The notes: a model not told the origin generated them from the sequence alone. A stretch of DNA of 64,000 nucleotides from Micromonospora haikouensis (GCF_900091595.1 NZ_FMCW01000006.1:62001-126000), one strand, 5' to 3'. Counted from the stretch's first letter, positions 19,761 to 30,059 are shown. Made by a program: numbers and translations.

Positions 19761-20120
19761 TCAGGGCTCGGCGTCGATGACCTTGTGCGGGCGCTCCTCG
19801 GCGGCCAGGCTCATCGGCGGGGCCGGGTCGGTGTGCCGGGGCTGGAAGCGGTTGGCCAGCCGGTGCTTCTCCTTCGGCGGCCGGTCGTTGGCCAGCAGCA
19901 CCGCCAGCCACGGGATGAGCACCATCCCGAGGCCGCACAGCGGCAGCCAGAGCCAGAGCATGGGCGCCTGCGCGCCGACCAGGATCGCGCCGACGATCAC
20001 GCAGGCCACCCGGACGCCCATCATCACGACGTAGCGGCGCTGCCGGCTGGTGAGCTGGTCGTCCTGGCTGCGGGCCGCGTCGGTGATCAGGATCGGCTGG
20101 TACGCCTGACGCTTCACCAC
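19761..20120 (-). CDS. DUF3099 domain-containing membrane protein
   Basis: A 119-aa protein with two transmembrane helices near residues 32-75 (VVMMGVRVACVIVGAILVGA, LWLWLPLCGLGMVLIPWLAV), an N-terminal ILITDAARS motif and a charged tail. Tandem GTG codons at 20120 and 20117 are both possible starts. GGAGG is 3 bases from the first and 6 from the second, favouring the second. Function is unknown. Confidence 0.82.
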   Translation of the reverse strand: MVKRQAYQPILITDAARSQDDQLTSRQRRYVVMMGVRVACVIVGAILVGAQAPMLWLWLPLCGLGMVLIPWLAVLLANDRPPKEKHRLANRFQPRHTDPAPPMSLAAEERPHKVIDAEP

Positions 20121-20242
20121 GAACCTCCAAGAGGGATCGCCCCCATCCTGTCACCCCGGGGCGTTGATCGGTTCGTCGCGGGGCGTTGATCAGCGAAATC
20201 GACTCGTTCCGGCGCGTGTTACGCCCGTGGTACGCTCCGCTC

Positions 20243-20557
20243 GTGGGCAGCCGGTTCAGCTTCACCGACGAGGCGTTGGCCAACCTGCGGGTCTACGACG
20301 TCACGCCCGGGGAGGTCTGGGAGGCGCTGCACAGCCCGCGGCGGGTCATCCGGCACCTGGGCGACGACGTGATGGTCGTCTACGCCGCCGCCCGCCACGG
20401 CAGGCGGCTGGCCGTGCTGCTCGCCGAGGCCGACGGCGCCGACAACGACTGGGACGTGCTCTCCGCCCGGGAGCTGACCGACGCCGAGGCCAAGCGCTAC
20501 GACGAGGCCGTCCGCCGGTTTCCCGACGACGACGCCGGCCGCAGATTCCGCCGATGA
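20243..20557 (+). CDS. BrnT-like toxin candidate
   Basis: A 104-aa protein read from GTG 20243. The pattern is FTDEALANLRVYDVTPGEV, a middle strand pair MVVYAAARHGRRLAVLL, then DWDVLSARELTDAEAKRY. The ending is like the ISAR..T..E...Y end of BrnT RNases, though overall similarity is weak. TACGCT sits 6 bases before the GTG, so the mRNA may be leaderless; a longer in-frame start exists at 20186. A ribbon-helix-helix-type protein follows after 12 bp, the order of brnT-brnA pairs. Confidence 0.6.
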   Translation: MGSRFSFTDEALANLRVYDVTPGEVWEALHSPRRVIRHLGDDVMVVYAAARHGRRLAVLLAEADGADNDWDVLSARELTDAEAKRYDEAVRRFPDDDAGRRFRR

Positions 20558-20569
20558 GGAGGCGTGGCG

Positions 20570-20881
20570 ATGAACCGTAACGACGCGACCAAGCAGTTCC
20601 ACGGCGGTGGCGACCCGCTGGCCGAGTTGATCGACACCGGCGCGCCCGTGGAGCTGCCCACCCCCGACACCGACGTGCCGATGGTCAGCCGCTCGGTGCG
20701 GCTGCCGCTGGAGACGTACGAGCGGATGCGGGCCGCCGCCGACGCCCGGGGCATCGGGGTGACCACGCTGATGCGGCAGTGGATCGAGGCCGGCCTGGCC
20801 GAGCTGGACGACTCGGCGACGGTGTCCCTCGCCGACGTGCGGCGGGCCCTCGCCGCCCTCTCCCGGCCCACCGCGGCCTGA
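20570..20881 (+). CDS. Antitoxin candidate, ribbon-helix-helix (CopG/BrnA-like)
   Basis: A 103-aa protein with an unstructured N-terminal half followed by SRSVRLPLETYERMRAAA and VTTLMRQWIEAGLAEL, a strand-helix-helix arrangement like CopG repressors. The ATG at 20570 has GAGGAGG at 7 bases. It probably neutralises the upstream protein and represses the pair. Its stop codon lies inside a 24-bp tandem repeat. Confidence 0.65.
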   Translation: MNRNDATKQFHGGGDPLAELIDTGAPVELPTPDTDVPMVSRSVRLPLETYERMRAAADARGIGVTTLMRQWIEAGLAELDDSATVSLADVRRALAALSRPTAA

Positions 20882-20937
20882 GCCCCGGGCCACAACCGCG
20901 CCTGAGCCCCGGGCCACAACCGCCTGGACCCCGGGCC
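20876..20937 (+). repeat. 24-bp tandem repeat, two copies plus a partial
   Basis: The unit begins GCCTGAGCCCCGGGCCACAA and repeats exactly at 20876 and 20900; a degenerate partial copy follows at 20922. The first copy includes the antitoxin stop codon. It runs into a GC-rich palindrome. Confidence 0.8.
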
Positions 20938-20955
20938 GCCCCGGGGCGGCCCGGG
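20930..20955. terminator. Bidirectional terminator-like palindrome
   Basis: A perfect 26-bp palindrome with arms CCCGGGCCGCCCC. It lies between the antitoxin candidate and the convergent ltrA-like gene. No T-tract is present. Confidence 0.6.
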
Positions 20956-20973
20956 ATGGCGGTGGGCGGGCCG

Positions 20974-22179
20974 CTACAGCGGCGATGCGGGGCGCTCGGC
21001 CGGGCGGCCCCACGACCGCGCCGCGTCGCTCACGGCGATCGCCACCAGCACGGCGGCCGCCGACGCGAGCGCAACCATCGGCGACATGCGCAGCGCCAGC
21101 GGGGCCAGCGCGACCAGCACCAGCACCCCGGCCAGCCGGGAGCGGGAGACCCGGCCGAAGATCTCGTACTCGAAGCGTGCCCGGGCGGCCAGGAACAACG
21201 CGGGGCCGCCCAGGACGAAGACTGCCCACGTCGACTCCATCCGGGCGAAGGGATGGTCGATGACCAACTCGTAGCCGACGGCCGTGAGCAGCACACCGGC
21301 CACCATCACCAGGTGGGTCCAGCTCGCCGACTCGCCCAGCAGCCCCGGCGACCGGGCCACCCGGATCGCCTCGGCCAGCAGGTGCCCGGCCCGGTGGAAG
21401 TAGATCCGCCAGAACAGCGCCGTGACCAGGAACGAGAGGGCGAACGCCCCGAACCTGGCGGCGGAGAAGTCGCTGCCGCTGAAGGTCAGCCCGATGATGA
21501 GGATCGTCTCGCCGAGGGAGATCAGGAAAATCTGCTGGTACCGCTCCGCCAGGTGCTCGCCCATCACGGCCCAGCCGGAGACCCGCGTCGGCCCGAGGCG
21601 CGGCACCGGCCAGCCGAGCGCCAGCCCCGTGTAGTCCCAGGCCACCGCGACGGTCCAGAACACCGCCCGGAGGGTCTGCTGCGGCACCAGGGCACCGGCG
21701 AGCCAGGGCACCGCGCCGAGCGTCAACCACGCCAGGATGCGCACCGTCACCGTCCGACGGGGATGCCGACGCAGCGCCACGGTGATCAGCAGCGGCCGGC
21801 CGATCTGGACCGCCAGGTACGCGCAGGCGAAGATCAGCGCCCGCTCGGCGAAGGCCCGGGGCAGGGCGACGGCCATCACCATGCTGCCGAACATCGTGGC
21901 CACCACGACGAACTGGATGATCCCGCGTTCCGGCTCGTAGCGGCTGGTCACCCAGGCCGTGAGCGTCCAGACCAGCCAGAGCGCGAGGAACAGCAGCAGG
22001 GTCTGCGCGACCTCGCTCCACACGTCCCGGCCGGGGGACGCCACGTCGTCGATGATCCGCTGCGACACCCGGGTCAGCGCGAAGACGAACACCAGATCGA
22101 AGAAGAGCTCCAGGAAGCTGGTCCGGGGCGAGCTCACCGCGCCCCGCAGCAGCGCCGTGCCCCGCTGGTCCTCCGTCAT
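20974..22179 (-). CDS. Low temperature requirement protein A (LtrA) family membrane protein
   Basis: A 401-aa protein with about eleven hydrophobic segments. The LtrA signature FLELFFDLVFVFALTR is near the N-terminus, and AERYQQIFLISLGETILI is the second conserved block. The family was named for cold growth of Listeria; its molecular role is unknown. ATG 22179 is preferred over an in-frame TTG at 22212. Confidence 0.9.
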   Translation of the reverse strand: MTEDQRGTALLRGAVSSPRTSFLELFFDLVFVFALTRVSQRIIDDVASPGRDVWSEVAQTLLLFLALWLVWTLTAWVTSRYEPERGIIQFVVVATMFGSMVMAVALPRAFAERALIFACAYLAVQIGRPLLITVALRRHPRRTVTVRILAWLTLGAVPWLAGALVPQQTLRAVFWTVAVAWDYTGLALGWPVPRLGPTRVSGWAVMGEHLAERYQQIFLISLGETILIIGLTFSGSDFSAARFGAFALSFLVTALFWRIYFHRAGHLLAEAIRVARSPGLLGESASWTHLVMVAGVLLTAVGYELVIDHPFARMESTWAVFVLGGPALFLAARARFEYEIFGRVSRSRLAGVLVLVALAPLALRMSPMVALASAAAVLVAIAVSDAARSWGRPAERPASPL

Positions 22180-22236
22180 CGCCCACCCGTCGCCGACGCC
22201 CGACGGGCTCAACGAGCCCGAGCGGCGCGGGTTTCG

Positions 22237-22812
22237 TCAGCCCTTCGCGGCCTTCGCCTCCGCCTTCATCCGCTGCTTGTACTCGCGTACGCGGCGCAGC
22301 GAGTCCGCGTCGGCCACGTCGGCCACCGACCGGTACGCGTCGGCGTCGCCGTAGCCGCCGGCCGCCTCCCGCCAGCCGGCCGGGGTGACGCCGTACCGCT
22401 TGCCGAGCAGCGCGACGAGGATCTGCGCCTTCTGCCGGCCGAACCCGGGCAGCTCGGTGATCCGGCGCAGCAACTCCCGCCCGTCGGCGACGTCGGCCCA
22501 GAGCCGGACGGCGTCACCGTCGTACCGGTCGACCAGCACCCGGCACACCTCCTGCGTCCGGGCGGCCATCGCCTTCGGGAACCGGTGCAGGGCGGGCGGC
22601 TCGGCGAAGACCGCCACCAGGGCCTCTGGGTCGTAACCGGCCAGCTCGCGGGCGTCCGGCTCGTGCCCGAGGCGCTGGGTCAGCACGTACGGCGAGGAGA
22701 ACGCCTTCTCCATCGGGATCTGCTGGTCGAGCGTCATTCCCAGCAGCAGGGCCAGCGGGCTGCGCTCCAGCAGCCGGCTGGCCTCGGGGTCGATGGGCAG
22801 CGAGAACGTCAT
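22237..22812 (-). CDS. HhH-GPD-type base-excision DNA repair protein
   Basis: A 191-aa protein of the small actinobacterial HhH-GPD group, related to endonuclease III and AlkA. It keeps LLGMTLDQQIPMEKAF early and a helix-hairpin-helix ELPGFGRQKAQILVALLGKRYG near residues 128-149. It lacks the C-terminal [4Fe-4S] cluster cysteines of endonuclease III. The base it removes is not predictable. ATG 22812 gives the normal family length. Confidence 0.85.
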   Translation of the reverse strand: MTFSLPIDPEASRLLERSPLALLLGMTLDQQIPMEKAFSSPYVLTQRLGHEPDARELAGYDPEALVAVFAEPPALHRFPKAMAARTQEVCRVLVDRYDGDAVRLWADVADGRELLRRITELPGFGRQKAQILVALLGKRYGVTPAGWREAAGGYGDADAYRSVADVADADSLRRVREYKQRMKAEAKAAKG

Positions 22813-22967
22813 GCCCTTATCTTGCCCGGCCAACGGCCTGGACTCGGAGCCGACACGGCTGGCCACGTCCGAGGCGGCATGCACCCCCGCATGTCGCCAC
22901 CAGGTCCGAAAGGCCGGACGAGTCGAAGCCGTTAGGCTCAAACGACCAGCCACGAGGGAGACAGTCG

Positions 22968-24557
22968 ATGCCAAGCCTCGAACGACCTCGCGTCGAGTAC
23001 CGGACTCCGGAAGACCTGGTGCGCGACGTCGAGCAGGGCACAGTTCGCATCCCTCCCTTCCAGCGAGCGTTCAAGTGGGAAGCAGCCGACATCGTCAAGC
23101 TCTTCGACAGTCTGCTGCGCGGATTCCCGATCGGTAACCTTCTGCTCTGGCGTCGCCCCGCACCGGCCCAACGGCTGCAGGTGGGACCGCTGACGATCGA
23201 CGCAGAGGAGACCGGCGCGGCGCTGTGGGTCGTGGACGGCCAACAGCGAATCGTGTCCCTGGTGGGGGCCCTCACCCAGGCACACCAGGCGGTGGATCCC
23301 CGGTTCCGGGTGCATCTGGATCTGGACTCCGGTGAGTTCCACACCAGCGGCACCCGTCAGCAACCGCCCCGCAGTTGGATTCCGGTCAGTTTCCTGCTGG
23401 ACACCGCAGTCCTGCTTCGGTGGATGCGCAGCAACTCGAACTGGCTGACCGAATCGCAACTGACGTTGGCCGATCAGGCCGCCAAGGCCATCCGCGAATA
23501 CCAGATCCCCACCTATGTCGTGCATTCCTCGGACGAGAGCGCACTGCTGGAGATCTTCACCCGGATGAACACGACGGGCAAACGCCTCACGAAGTCGGAG
23601 GTCTTCCAGGCGCTGCACGCCGGCACGGTCGCCGACGACCTCACCACCCTCCCCGGGCTCGGCCGCATCACCGCCGAGTCGGGTTTCGGGACCATCGATG
23701 ACCGACTGGCCCTGCGATGTGTGCTGGCCTATCGCGGCGGGGACGTCTTCCGTGAGGACTTCCGTCAGGAGTTCGCCCCAGGGGACGACCCCGCCGAAAC
23801 CCTGCGAGAGGTCGCCGGAGCGCTCCGTGACGCCGTGGACTTCCTCCGGGGCACCTGCGGAATACCGCACATCAGGCTGCTTCCCTATTCACACGTCCTG
23901 CCCACCCTGGTGCGGTTCGTCAAGCTGCACGGCGTGCCGGCTGAACGGGCCGCGACCCTGCTTCGTCGATGGGTGTGGCGCAGCGCGGTGGCCGGGACCC
24001 GTGCCCGAGGCGTCAGCGTCGCCGACATCCGCGGACAGGTCGCCGCAGTGGACGTCCCCAAGGCGGTGGACGGCGCCGCGGAACTCCTCCGGCGAGTCCA
24101 GCCCTTCCCAGACTTCGTCCCCGAACTCGACAAGATCCACTTCAGTCACGCCATGGCGAAGATCAACACCCTGGGCCTGCTGTCCTTGGAGCCACGTGAT
24201 CCCGCGAGCGGGGACCTCCTGGACACCACCCGGCTCCTGGAGAACGGCAGCCCGCTACGCCCGTTCCTAGCGGCCGGCGGGTCCGCCCTGACGGACACCC
24301 TCGCCAACCGTCTCGTTCTGCCGGCCGGCGAGCGGACGTCGCCGGCGCAACTCGCGTCGGCGCCGGCCCATGTCGCCGCCAGTCAGCTCATCGACGAACG
24401 GGGCCAACAGTTGCTTGCAGACCAGCACTGGGAAGCTTTCCTGTCCCATCGGGCCACGGCCTGCACCACGGCCATCGCCGCTCACGTCGACCGGATGAGC
24501 GAATGGGGGGCTCGGGACGGACGGGCCATGACCGACATCCTCCGGTCGGCCGCCTGA
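22968..24557 (+). CDS. DUF262 (GmrSD-like, ParB-fold) protein
   Basis: A 529-aa protein. The DUF262 domain shows IPPFQRAFKW near residues 27-36, VVDGQQRI with Asp90, and FTRMNTTGKRL, the nucleotide-binding and hydrolysis motifs of ParB/Srx-fold DUF262 proteins such as GmrS. The C-terminal half has LANRLVLP but no clear HNH of the GmrD (DUF1524) type. GAGGGAG precedes the ATG. The stop is 1 base before hipA, so they are coupled. Third-position GC is visibly lower than in neighbours, suggesting transfer. Confidence 0.85.
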   Translation: MPSLERPRVEYRTPEDLVRDVEQGTVRIPPFQRAFKWEAADIVKLFDSLLRGFPIGNLLLWRRPAPAQRLQVGPLTIDAEETGAALWVVDGQQRIVSLVGALTQAHQAVDPRFRVHLDLDSGEFHTSGTRQQPPRSWIPVSFLLDTAVLLRWMRSNSNWLTESQLTLADQAAKAIREYQIPTYVVHSSDESALLEIFTRMNTTGKRLTKSEVFQALHAGTVADDLTTLPGLGRITAESGFGTIDDRLALRCVLAYRGGDVFREDFRQEFAPGDDPAETLREVAGALRDAVDFLRGTCGIPHIRLLPYSHVLPTLVRFVKLHGVPAERAATLLRRWVWRSAVAGTRARGVSVADIRGQVAAVDVPKAVDGAAELLRRVQPFPDFVPELDKIHFSHAMAKINTLGLLSLEPRDPASGDLLDTTRLLENGSPLRPFLAAGGSALTDTLANRLVLPAGERTSPAQLASAPAHVAASQLIDERGQQLLADQHWEAFLSHRATACTTAIAAHVDRMSEWGARDGRAMTDILRSAA

Positions 24558-24558
24558 C

Positions 24559-25767
24559 ATGGACACCACGACGACGGCAGAGGTCCGCCTGCACAACCGC
24601 CGGGTAGGACACATCGCCTACTGGCAAGGTGGATCGGAGTTTCACTACGAGGACGACTTGTCCCGCCCGGACCACAAGATCCTCGGCCAGGTGTTCGAGG
24701 ACGATCCCCGAAAGATCCGGAGCGCACGCGTCGGCCTGCCCGCCTGGTTCGCCAATCTGCTTCCCGAGGGCGCGCTCCGCCGTCAGATCGTCCGGGAACT
24801 GGGTGGCGGGAACATTGGCGACTTCACCCTGCTGCTACGGGTGGGGAGCAACCTGCCCGGAGCGGTGACCGTTTCCGGCGACCACGAGCCCGAGGGCGAC
24901 ATGCTTCCACACGACTCGGACGGTCAGCTCCCCGACCACCCGCTTCGGCACTCACTCGCCGGCGTGCAGCTCAAGTACTCGATCTCCGCCGATCGACTCT
25001 CCGTGCCCGTGAGTGGTGACGGTGGCTGGTGGATCGTGAAGCTCCCGGATCAGAGCCTCAGGGAACTGCCGGCCAACGAGTTCGTCACGATGCGTTGGAT
25101 GGCGGCAGCCGGATTTCCCGTCCCAGCAGTCGAACTCATCGCCGCGAGAGAGGTGGCCGGTCTCGCCGACGGAATCGTCGATCCGGCCGATCTGGTCTAC
25201 GTGATCAATCGCTTCGATCGTACGGCCCAGGGCAAGGTACACGTCGAGGACTTCGCTCAGGTGGCCGACGTCGACCCCAGGTTCAAGTACAGCGAGTCCA
25301 ACGTCTCCTATGACACTCTGGCATCGGCGATCAGGCAGTTGGCCGGGAAGGACGGCTACGACGACTTCATCCGCCGGCTTGTCGCCATGCTCGTCGTCGG
25401 CAACACCGACGCGCACTTGAAGAACTGGGCGCTGATCTATCGGGATGGTAGAACGGCGGATCTCGCGCCCGTCTACGATTTCCACTCACTCACCGTCTAC
25501 CGACCCTACCGGTATCAGCCCCTCGCCCTCAGCCTGAACGGCGAGAAGGTGCCGTGGTCGATCAGGGTGGACGACTTCCGGAGGATGGCCGACAGGATCG
25601 GGGCCGACCCGGCACGCACCGCCGACCTCGTCGCCGAGACCGTCTCCCGACTGCGCGACGCCTGGCGCGCAGGCATGGTCGACGAGGCCACCCGGCGTTT
25701 CCAACCGCTCGCCGAGCACTACAGTCACCGCCTGGAGAGCTTGCCCATCTGCCGCCACGCGGACTGA
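24559..25767 (+). CDS. HipA-family serine/threonine kinase
   Basis: A 402-aa kinase of the HipA toxin family. LPAWFANLLPEGALRR is the N-terminal subdomain. HSLAGVQLKYS carries Ser132, at the autophosphorylated Ser150 position of E. coli HipA. WIVKLPD holds the ATP lysine, GNTDAHLKN the catalytic Asp284, and VYDFHSL the metal-binding Asp307. The kinase looks intact. No HipB-type HTH gene is adjacent; the upstream DUF262 gene occupies that place with a 1-bp gap. Targets of family members include tRNA synthetases; the one here is unknown. Confidence 0.9.
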   Translation: MDTTTTAEVRLHNRRVGHIAYWQGGSEFHYEDDLSRPDHKILGQVFEDDPRKIRSARVGLPAWFANLLPEGALRRQIVRELGGGNIGDFTLLLRVGSNLPGAVTVSGDHEPEGDMLPHDSDGQLPDHPLRHSLAGVQLKYSISADRLSVPVSGDGGWWIVKLPDQSLRELPANEFVTMRWMAAAGFPVPAVELIAAREVAGLADGIVDPADLVYVINRFDRTAQGKVHVEDFAQVADVDPRFKYSESNVSYDTLASAIRQLAGKDGYDDFIRRLVAMLVVGNTDAHLKNWALIYRDGRTADLAPVYDFHSLTVYRPYRYQPLALSLNGEKVPWSIRVDDFRRMADRIGADPARTADLVAETVSRLRDAWRAGMVDEATRRFQPLAEHYSHRLESLPICRHAD

Positions 25768-25823
25768 ACATGGAAATGTCGGGTGGCGACGAACGCACTC
25801 GGCCCGGCAGGCAGGATGGCGAC

Positions 25824-27308
25824 GTGGACGAACACGACATGCTGCTCTCCCCCGCCGGCGTCGAGGCGCTCCGGACGGCGCTCGCCCGCGCCGCGTACAC
25901 CTCGAACGGCATCGCCGACCGGCTCGGACCGCAGGCCACCGGCGGGATCGCCCGCAACGACTTCCGGGCGGCCCTGCGCGCCACCGCCGACCTCGACCCG
26001 CTGGCCACCCTCATCCGGGTGTTCATCTGCGACCAGACCGAGCCGGAGGCCGCGGTGGCCGCCGCGCTCGCCCCGCTGACCGTGGCCGAGGCGCTGGCCG
26101 GGGGCCTGGTGGAGCGGCACGGCGACGGGCTGCGCGCGGGCGTCGACCTGGAGCCGTACGCCGACGACTGGTGGGTCCTCGCCGACCTGCCGGTCAGCTC
26201 CCGGCCGGGCCGGCCGCTGCACTCCGAGCACGTGCTCGGCATCGGCGGGGCGACCCAGACGCTGATCGGGGCGGCGGTGCGCCGGCCGGTGGAGACCGCG
26301 CTCGACCTGGGCACCGGCTCCGGGGTGCAGGCGCTGCACCTGGCCACCCACGCCCGCCGGGTCACCGCGACCGACGTCTCCGAGCGGGCTTTGCGCTTCG
26401 CCGCCACCACGGCCGCGCTCAACGGCCAGGACTGGGAGCTGAGACGCGGCGACCTGGTCGCCCCGGTCGCCGGGCGCCGGTTCGACCTGGTGGTCAGCAA
26501 CCCGCCGTTCGTGGTCGGCCCCGGCACCACCACCCACGTGTACCGGGACTCGGGCCGGGTCGGCGACGCGATCGGCGCCGAGCTGGCCGCCGCCGCACCG
26601 GGGCTGCTCACCGAGGGCGGCACCATGCAGTACCTGGCGAACTGGGTGCACGTCACCGGGGAGGACTGGGACGAGCGGGTGGCCGGCTGGTTCGCCGGCA
26701 CCGGCCTGGACGCCTGGGTCATCCAGCGGGAGGTCGCCGACCCGATGGCGTACGTCAACCTGTGGCTGACCGACGTCGGGGAGGCCGCCGACCCGCACCG
26801 GGCCGCGGCCTGGCTCGACTGGTTCGACGCGCACAAGGTGGAGGCGATCGGCTTCGGCATCGTCTCGCTGCGCCGCGGCGGCCACGCCGACCCGGTGGTG
26901 CGGGTGGAGGACCTGCGGCAGCGGGTGGAGCCGCCGCTGGGCGGCCAGATCGCCGCCTGGTTCGACCGCCAGGACTGGCTCCGGGCGCACGGCGCCGACG
27001 GGCTGCTCGACGCGCGCTACCGGGCCGCCGAGGGGCTCCAGCTGCGGCAGGAGGCGACCATGGGCGACGAGGGCTGGGCGGTGGACCGGCAGGTCCTGGC
27101 GATGCCGCACGGGCTGCGCTGGACGGAGGAGATCGACCCGTTGGTGCTGGCCCTGGTCGGCGGCGCGGACGGCCGGCTGCCGATGCGCGACCAGCTCGCC
27201 CTGCTCGCCGCCGCGCACGACGTGACGCCGCAGGAGCTGGCGGAGGCGGCCGGCCCGATCGTGGCGCACCTGGTGGAGCGCGGCATCGTCGAGCCGGTGA
27301 CCGACTGA
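25824..27308 (+). CDS. SAM-dependent methyltransferase with NPPF motif
   Basis: A 494-aa protein. A helical N-terminal region of about 150 residues precedes a class I methyltransferase with [15 protein letters not shown] (SAM loop), VTATDVSE and VVSNPPFVV. The NPPF motif is typical of enzymes acting on an amino group of base or glutamine (HemK/RsmC-type). A C-terminal winged-helix-like segment follows. GTG at 25824 is preferred because AGGA lies upstream; the in-frame ATG at 25770 has no ribosome site. The substrate is unknown. Confidence 0.85.
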   Translation: MDEHDMLLSPAGVEALRTALARAAYTSNGIADRLGPQATGGIARNDFRAALRATADLDPLATLIRVFICDQTEPEAAVAAALAPLTVAEALAGGLVERHGDGLRAGVDLEPYADDWWVLADLPVSSRPGRPLHSEHVLGIGGATQTLIGAAVRRPVETALDLGTGSGVQALHLATHARRVTATDVSERALRFAATTAALNGQDWELRRGDLVAPVAGRRFDLVVSNPPFVVGPGTTTHVYRDSGRVGDAIGAELAAAAPGLLTEGGTMQYLANWVHVTGEDWDERVAGWFAGTGLDAWVIQREVADPMAYVNLWLTDVGEAADPHRAAAWLDWFDAHKVEAIGFGIVSLRRGGHADPVVRVEDLRQRVEPPLGGQIAAWFDRQDWLRAHGADGLLDARYRAAEGLQLRQEATMGDEGWAVDRQVLAMPHGLRWTEEIDPLVLALVGGADGRLPMRDQLALLAAAHDVTPQELAEAAGPIVAHLVERGIVEPVTD

Positions 27309-27363
27309 TGCGGGCGCTGAGAGCCACGCGGATGCCGGCGGCGGCGACACGGGCGGTGCTCTG

Positions 27364-27786
27364 ATGCGGGCGGTCGTGCAGACCGTCGGCCGGGCCAGCG
27401 TCACCGTCGACGGGGAGGTCGTCGGCGCGGTCACCGACGGGCTGCTGGTGCTGCTCGGGGTGACCCACACCGACACCGGGGAGACCGCCCGCACCATGGC
27501 CCGCAAGATCCACGAGCTGCGCATCCTGGACGACGAGCGCAGCGCGGCGGACACCGGTGCGGGCATCCTGGTGGTCAGCCAGTTCACCCTCTACGGCGAC
27601 GCCCGCAAGGGCCGGCGGCCGAGCTGGACCGCCGCCGCCCCCGCCGAGGTGGCCGAGCCCCTGGTCGAGGCGGTCGTGGCGGCCCTGCGCGAGCGCGGCG
27701 CCCCGGTGCAGACGGGCCGCTTCCGCACCCACATGCTGGTGGAAAGCGTCAACGTCGGCCCCCGCACCCTCCTCCTGGACCTCTGA
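27364..27786 (+). CDS. dtd: D-aminoacyl-tRNA deacylase
   Basis: Removes D-amino acids, and glycine mischarged on tRNA-Ala, in translation quality control. It is 140 aa, the usual size. [18 protein letters not shown] is the family N-terminus, SQFTLYGD holds the catalytic Ser-Gln-Phe-Thr-Leu, and [12 protein letters not shown] is the C-terminal Gly-Pro motif, with Arg rather than Val after Pro. It follows the methyltransferase by 55 bp on the same strand. Confidence 0.95.
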   Translation: MRAVVQTVGRASVTVDGEVVGAVTDGLLVLLGVTHTDTGETARTMARKIHELRILDDERSAADTGAGILVVSQFTLYGDARKGRRPSWTAAAPAEVAEPLVEAVVAALRERGAPVQTGRFRTHMLVESVNVGPRTLLLDL

Positions 27787-27796
27787 CCCCACCCTT

Positions 27797-27856
27797 GGTG
27801 ATCAAGAGGTTTGCGTCAGCCGCCGGCCGGAACCTGACGCAAACCTCTTGATCACC
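27797..27856. repeat. GGTGATCAAGAG palindromic repeat, copy 1
   Basis: Perfect 22-bp arms (GGTGATCAAGAGGTTTGCGT plus CA) surround a 16-base loop. It lies between dtd and the convergent spo0M-like gene. A second copy at 52504-52565 sits in the same type of position. It probably serves as a bidirectional transcription terminator. Confidence 0.85.
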
Positions 27857-27871
27857 GAAGAGGTCCCGGGG

Positions 27872-28660
27872 TCAGAAGAAGAGGCCGCGGCGCTGGATGG
27901 ACTGGCGCAGCCAGCCGTCGAGCTGGGCGGCCCAGTCGGTGTTGTGCACCGTGGCGTGGTCGACGCTGAACCGGCCGAAGGCGTCCCGCCCCTCGGTGAA
28001 CACGCCGCCCCGCTTGTCGATCTCCAGCACCACCTGCACCTGCTGCGGGTCGGTGACGAAGGTGACCTCCAGCTGGTTGATCGCCTGGGCGTACTGGGGG
28101 GCCGGGTAGAACTCGATCTCCTGGTAGAACGGCAGGTGCTGGCGTACCCCGTAGATGTGGCCCCGCTCGACGTCGGCGCGGGCGAACCGGAAGCCCAGCC
28201 GCAGCAGCGCCTCCAGCAGCGCCTCCTGGGCCGGCAGCGGGTGCACCGCCACCGCGTCCAGGTCGCCCTTGTCGACCGCCCGCGCCACCTCCAGCTCCGT
28301 ACGCAGCCCCATCGTCATCCCGTGCAGGTGCTGCCCGTACAGCTCGGTGAGCGGGGTCTCCCAGGGCACGTCGAAGCGGAACGGGACGTCGTAGCGCTGC
28401 CCCGCCTCCAGCCGGAACGCCCCCGTCACCTGACGGCGGTGGAACTCCTGGGTGGTCTCGTACTCGCTGTCGCCGCTCTCCACCTCGACCCGGGTGGCCA
28501 GGCCCAGCGCGACGTAGTCGATGTCGACCGCGTGCTCGCCGCCCGCCACGTGCACGACGCCCTCCAACTGACCGCCCGGACGGCAGTTCGGATTGCTCAG
28601 CACCGTCTCCACCGACGGACCGCCCACACCCATCGCCTGCATGAGCCGCTTGAAGACCAC
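27872..28660 (-). CDS. Spo0M/SpoOM-like sporulation control protein
   Basis: A 262-aa arrestin-fold protein of the Spo0M family. Landmarks are SVETVLSNPNCRPGG at the N-terminus, FRFDVPWETPLT and FYQEIEFYPAP. Family members affect sporulation and cell division in Bacillus; the role in actinomycetes is unclear. GTG 28660 (VVFKRLMQAMG) has GGAGGG 4 bases upstream and matches the usual MVFKK-like start. It is divergent from sigB. Confidence 0.9.
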   Translation of the reverse strand: MVFKRLMQAMGVGGPSVETVLSNPNCRPGGQLEGVVHVAGGEHAVDIDYVALGLATRVEVESGDSEYETTQEFHRRQVTGAFRLEAGQRYDVPFRFDVPWETPLTELYGQHLHGMTMGLRTELEVARAVDKGDLDAVAVHPLPAQEALLEALLRLGFRFARADVERGHIYGVRQHLPFYQEIEFYPAPQYAQAINQLEVTFVTDPQQVQVVLEIDKRGGVFTEGRDAFGRFSVDHATVHNTDWAAQLDGWLRQSIQRRGLFF

Positions 28661-28899
28661 GACGCCCTCCACCCTCTCGAAGATCGGCCGACGAGCCGCC
28701 GACCTGCTGATTCGGCCCGAACGACCGACTGCCGGCACGGTAGCCGGGCCTGGCAAGGTCAGGGGTCCGCCACACCCCTATCCGCTGTCGGTTCCCCGAT
28801 CGCCTCACTCCCGTTTCACGTCCCGCTTGCCAGAGTGTGAGTCACCGGCACCACTGGGCCGGCAACGCGGCACCGACGTGGACACGGGGAGAGACAGAG

Positions 28900-29916
<1,017 letters not shown>

Positions 29917-29930
29917 GCGGCACACGTAAG

Positions 29931-29961
29931 GAGGGGCCTCGGCGGTTCGCCGGGGCCCCTC
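29931..29961 (+). terminator. sigB terminator
   Basis: GAGGGGCC pairs with GGCCCCTC, with an inner CGGCG/CGCCG stem closed by GTTC. CACACG and CGTGTG flank the stem and could extend it. It begins 14 bp after the sigB stop. Confidence 0.65.
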
Positions 29962-30003
29962 GCGTGTGCGGCGCCGGAGCGCGCGCGGCGCGCGCCCAGC
30001 GGT

Positions 30004-30059
30004 GTTAGGAGGGGGCCCTTCCTATGCAGAATGCGTTAACAAGGTGCCCTTCCTTACAG
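30004..30059 (-). repeat. 55-bp GTTAAC intergenic repeat, copy 2
   Basis: In reverse orientation it is almost identical to the copy at 36620-36676. It sits between the sigB terminator and the GNAT/acyl-CoA ligase gene. The TAA stop of that gene (30054-30056) is part of the element. Confidence 0.88.

Noticed and set aside
22813..25823. Attachment-site repeats flanking the DUF262-HipA module
   Set aside because: Only a 9-bp chance match (GTCGCCACC and its reverse complement) was found, too short to support integration.
27309..27363. Tiny 18-codon open frame between the methyltransferase and dtd
   Set aside because: No ribosome site and no conservation argument.
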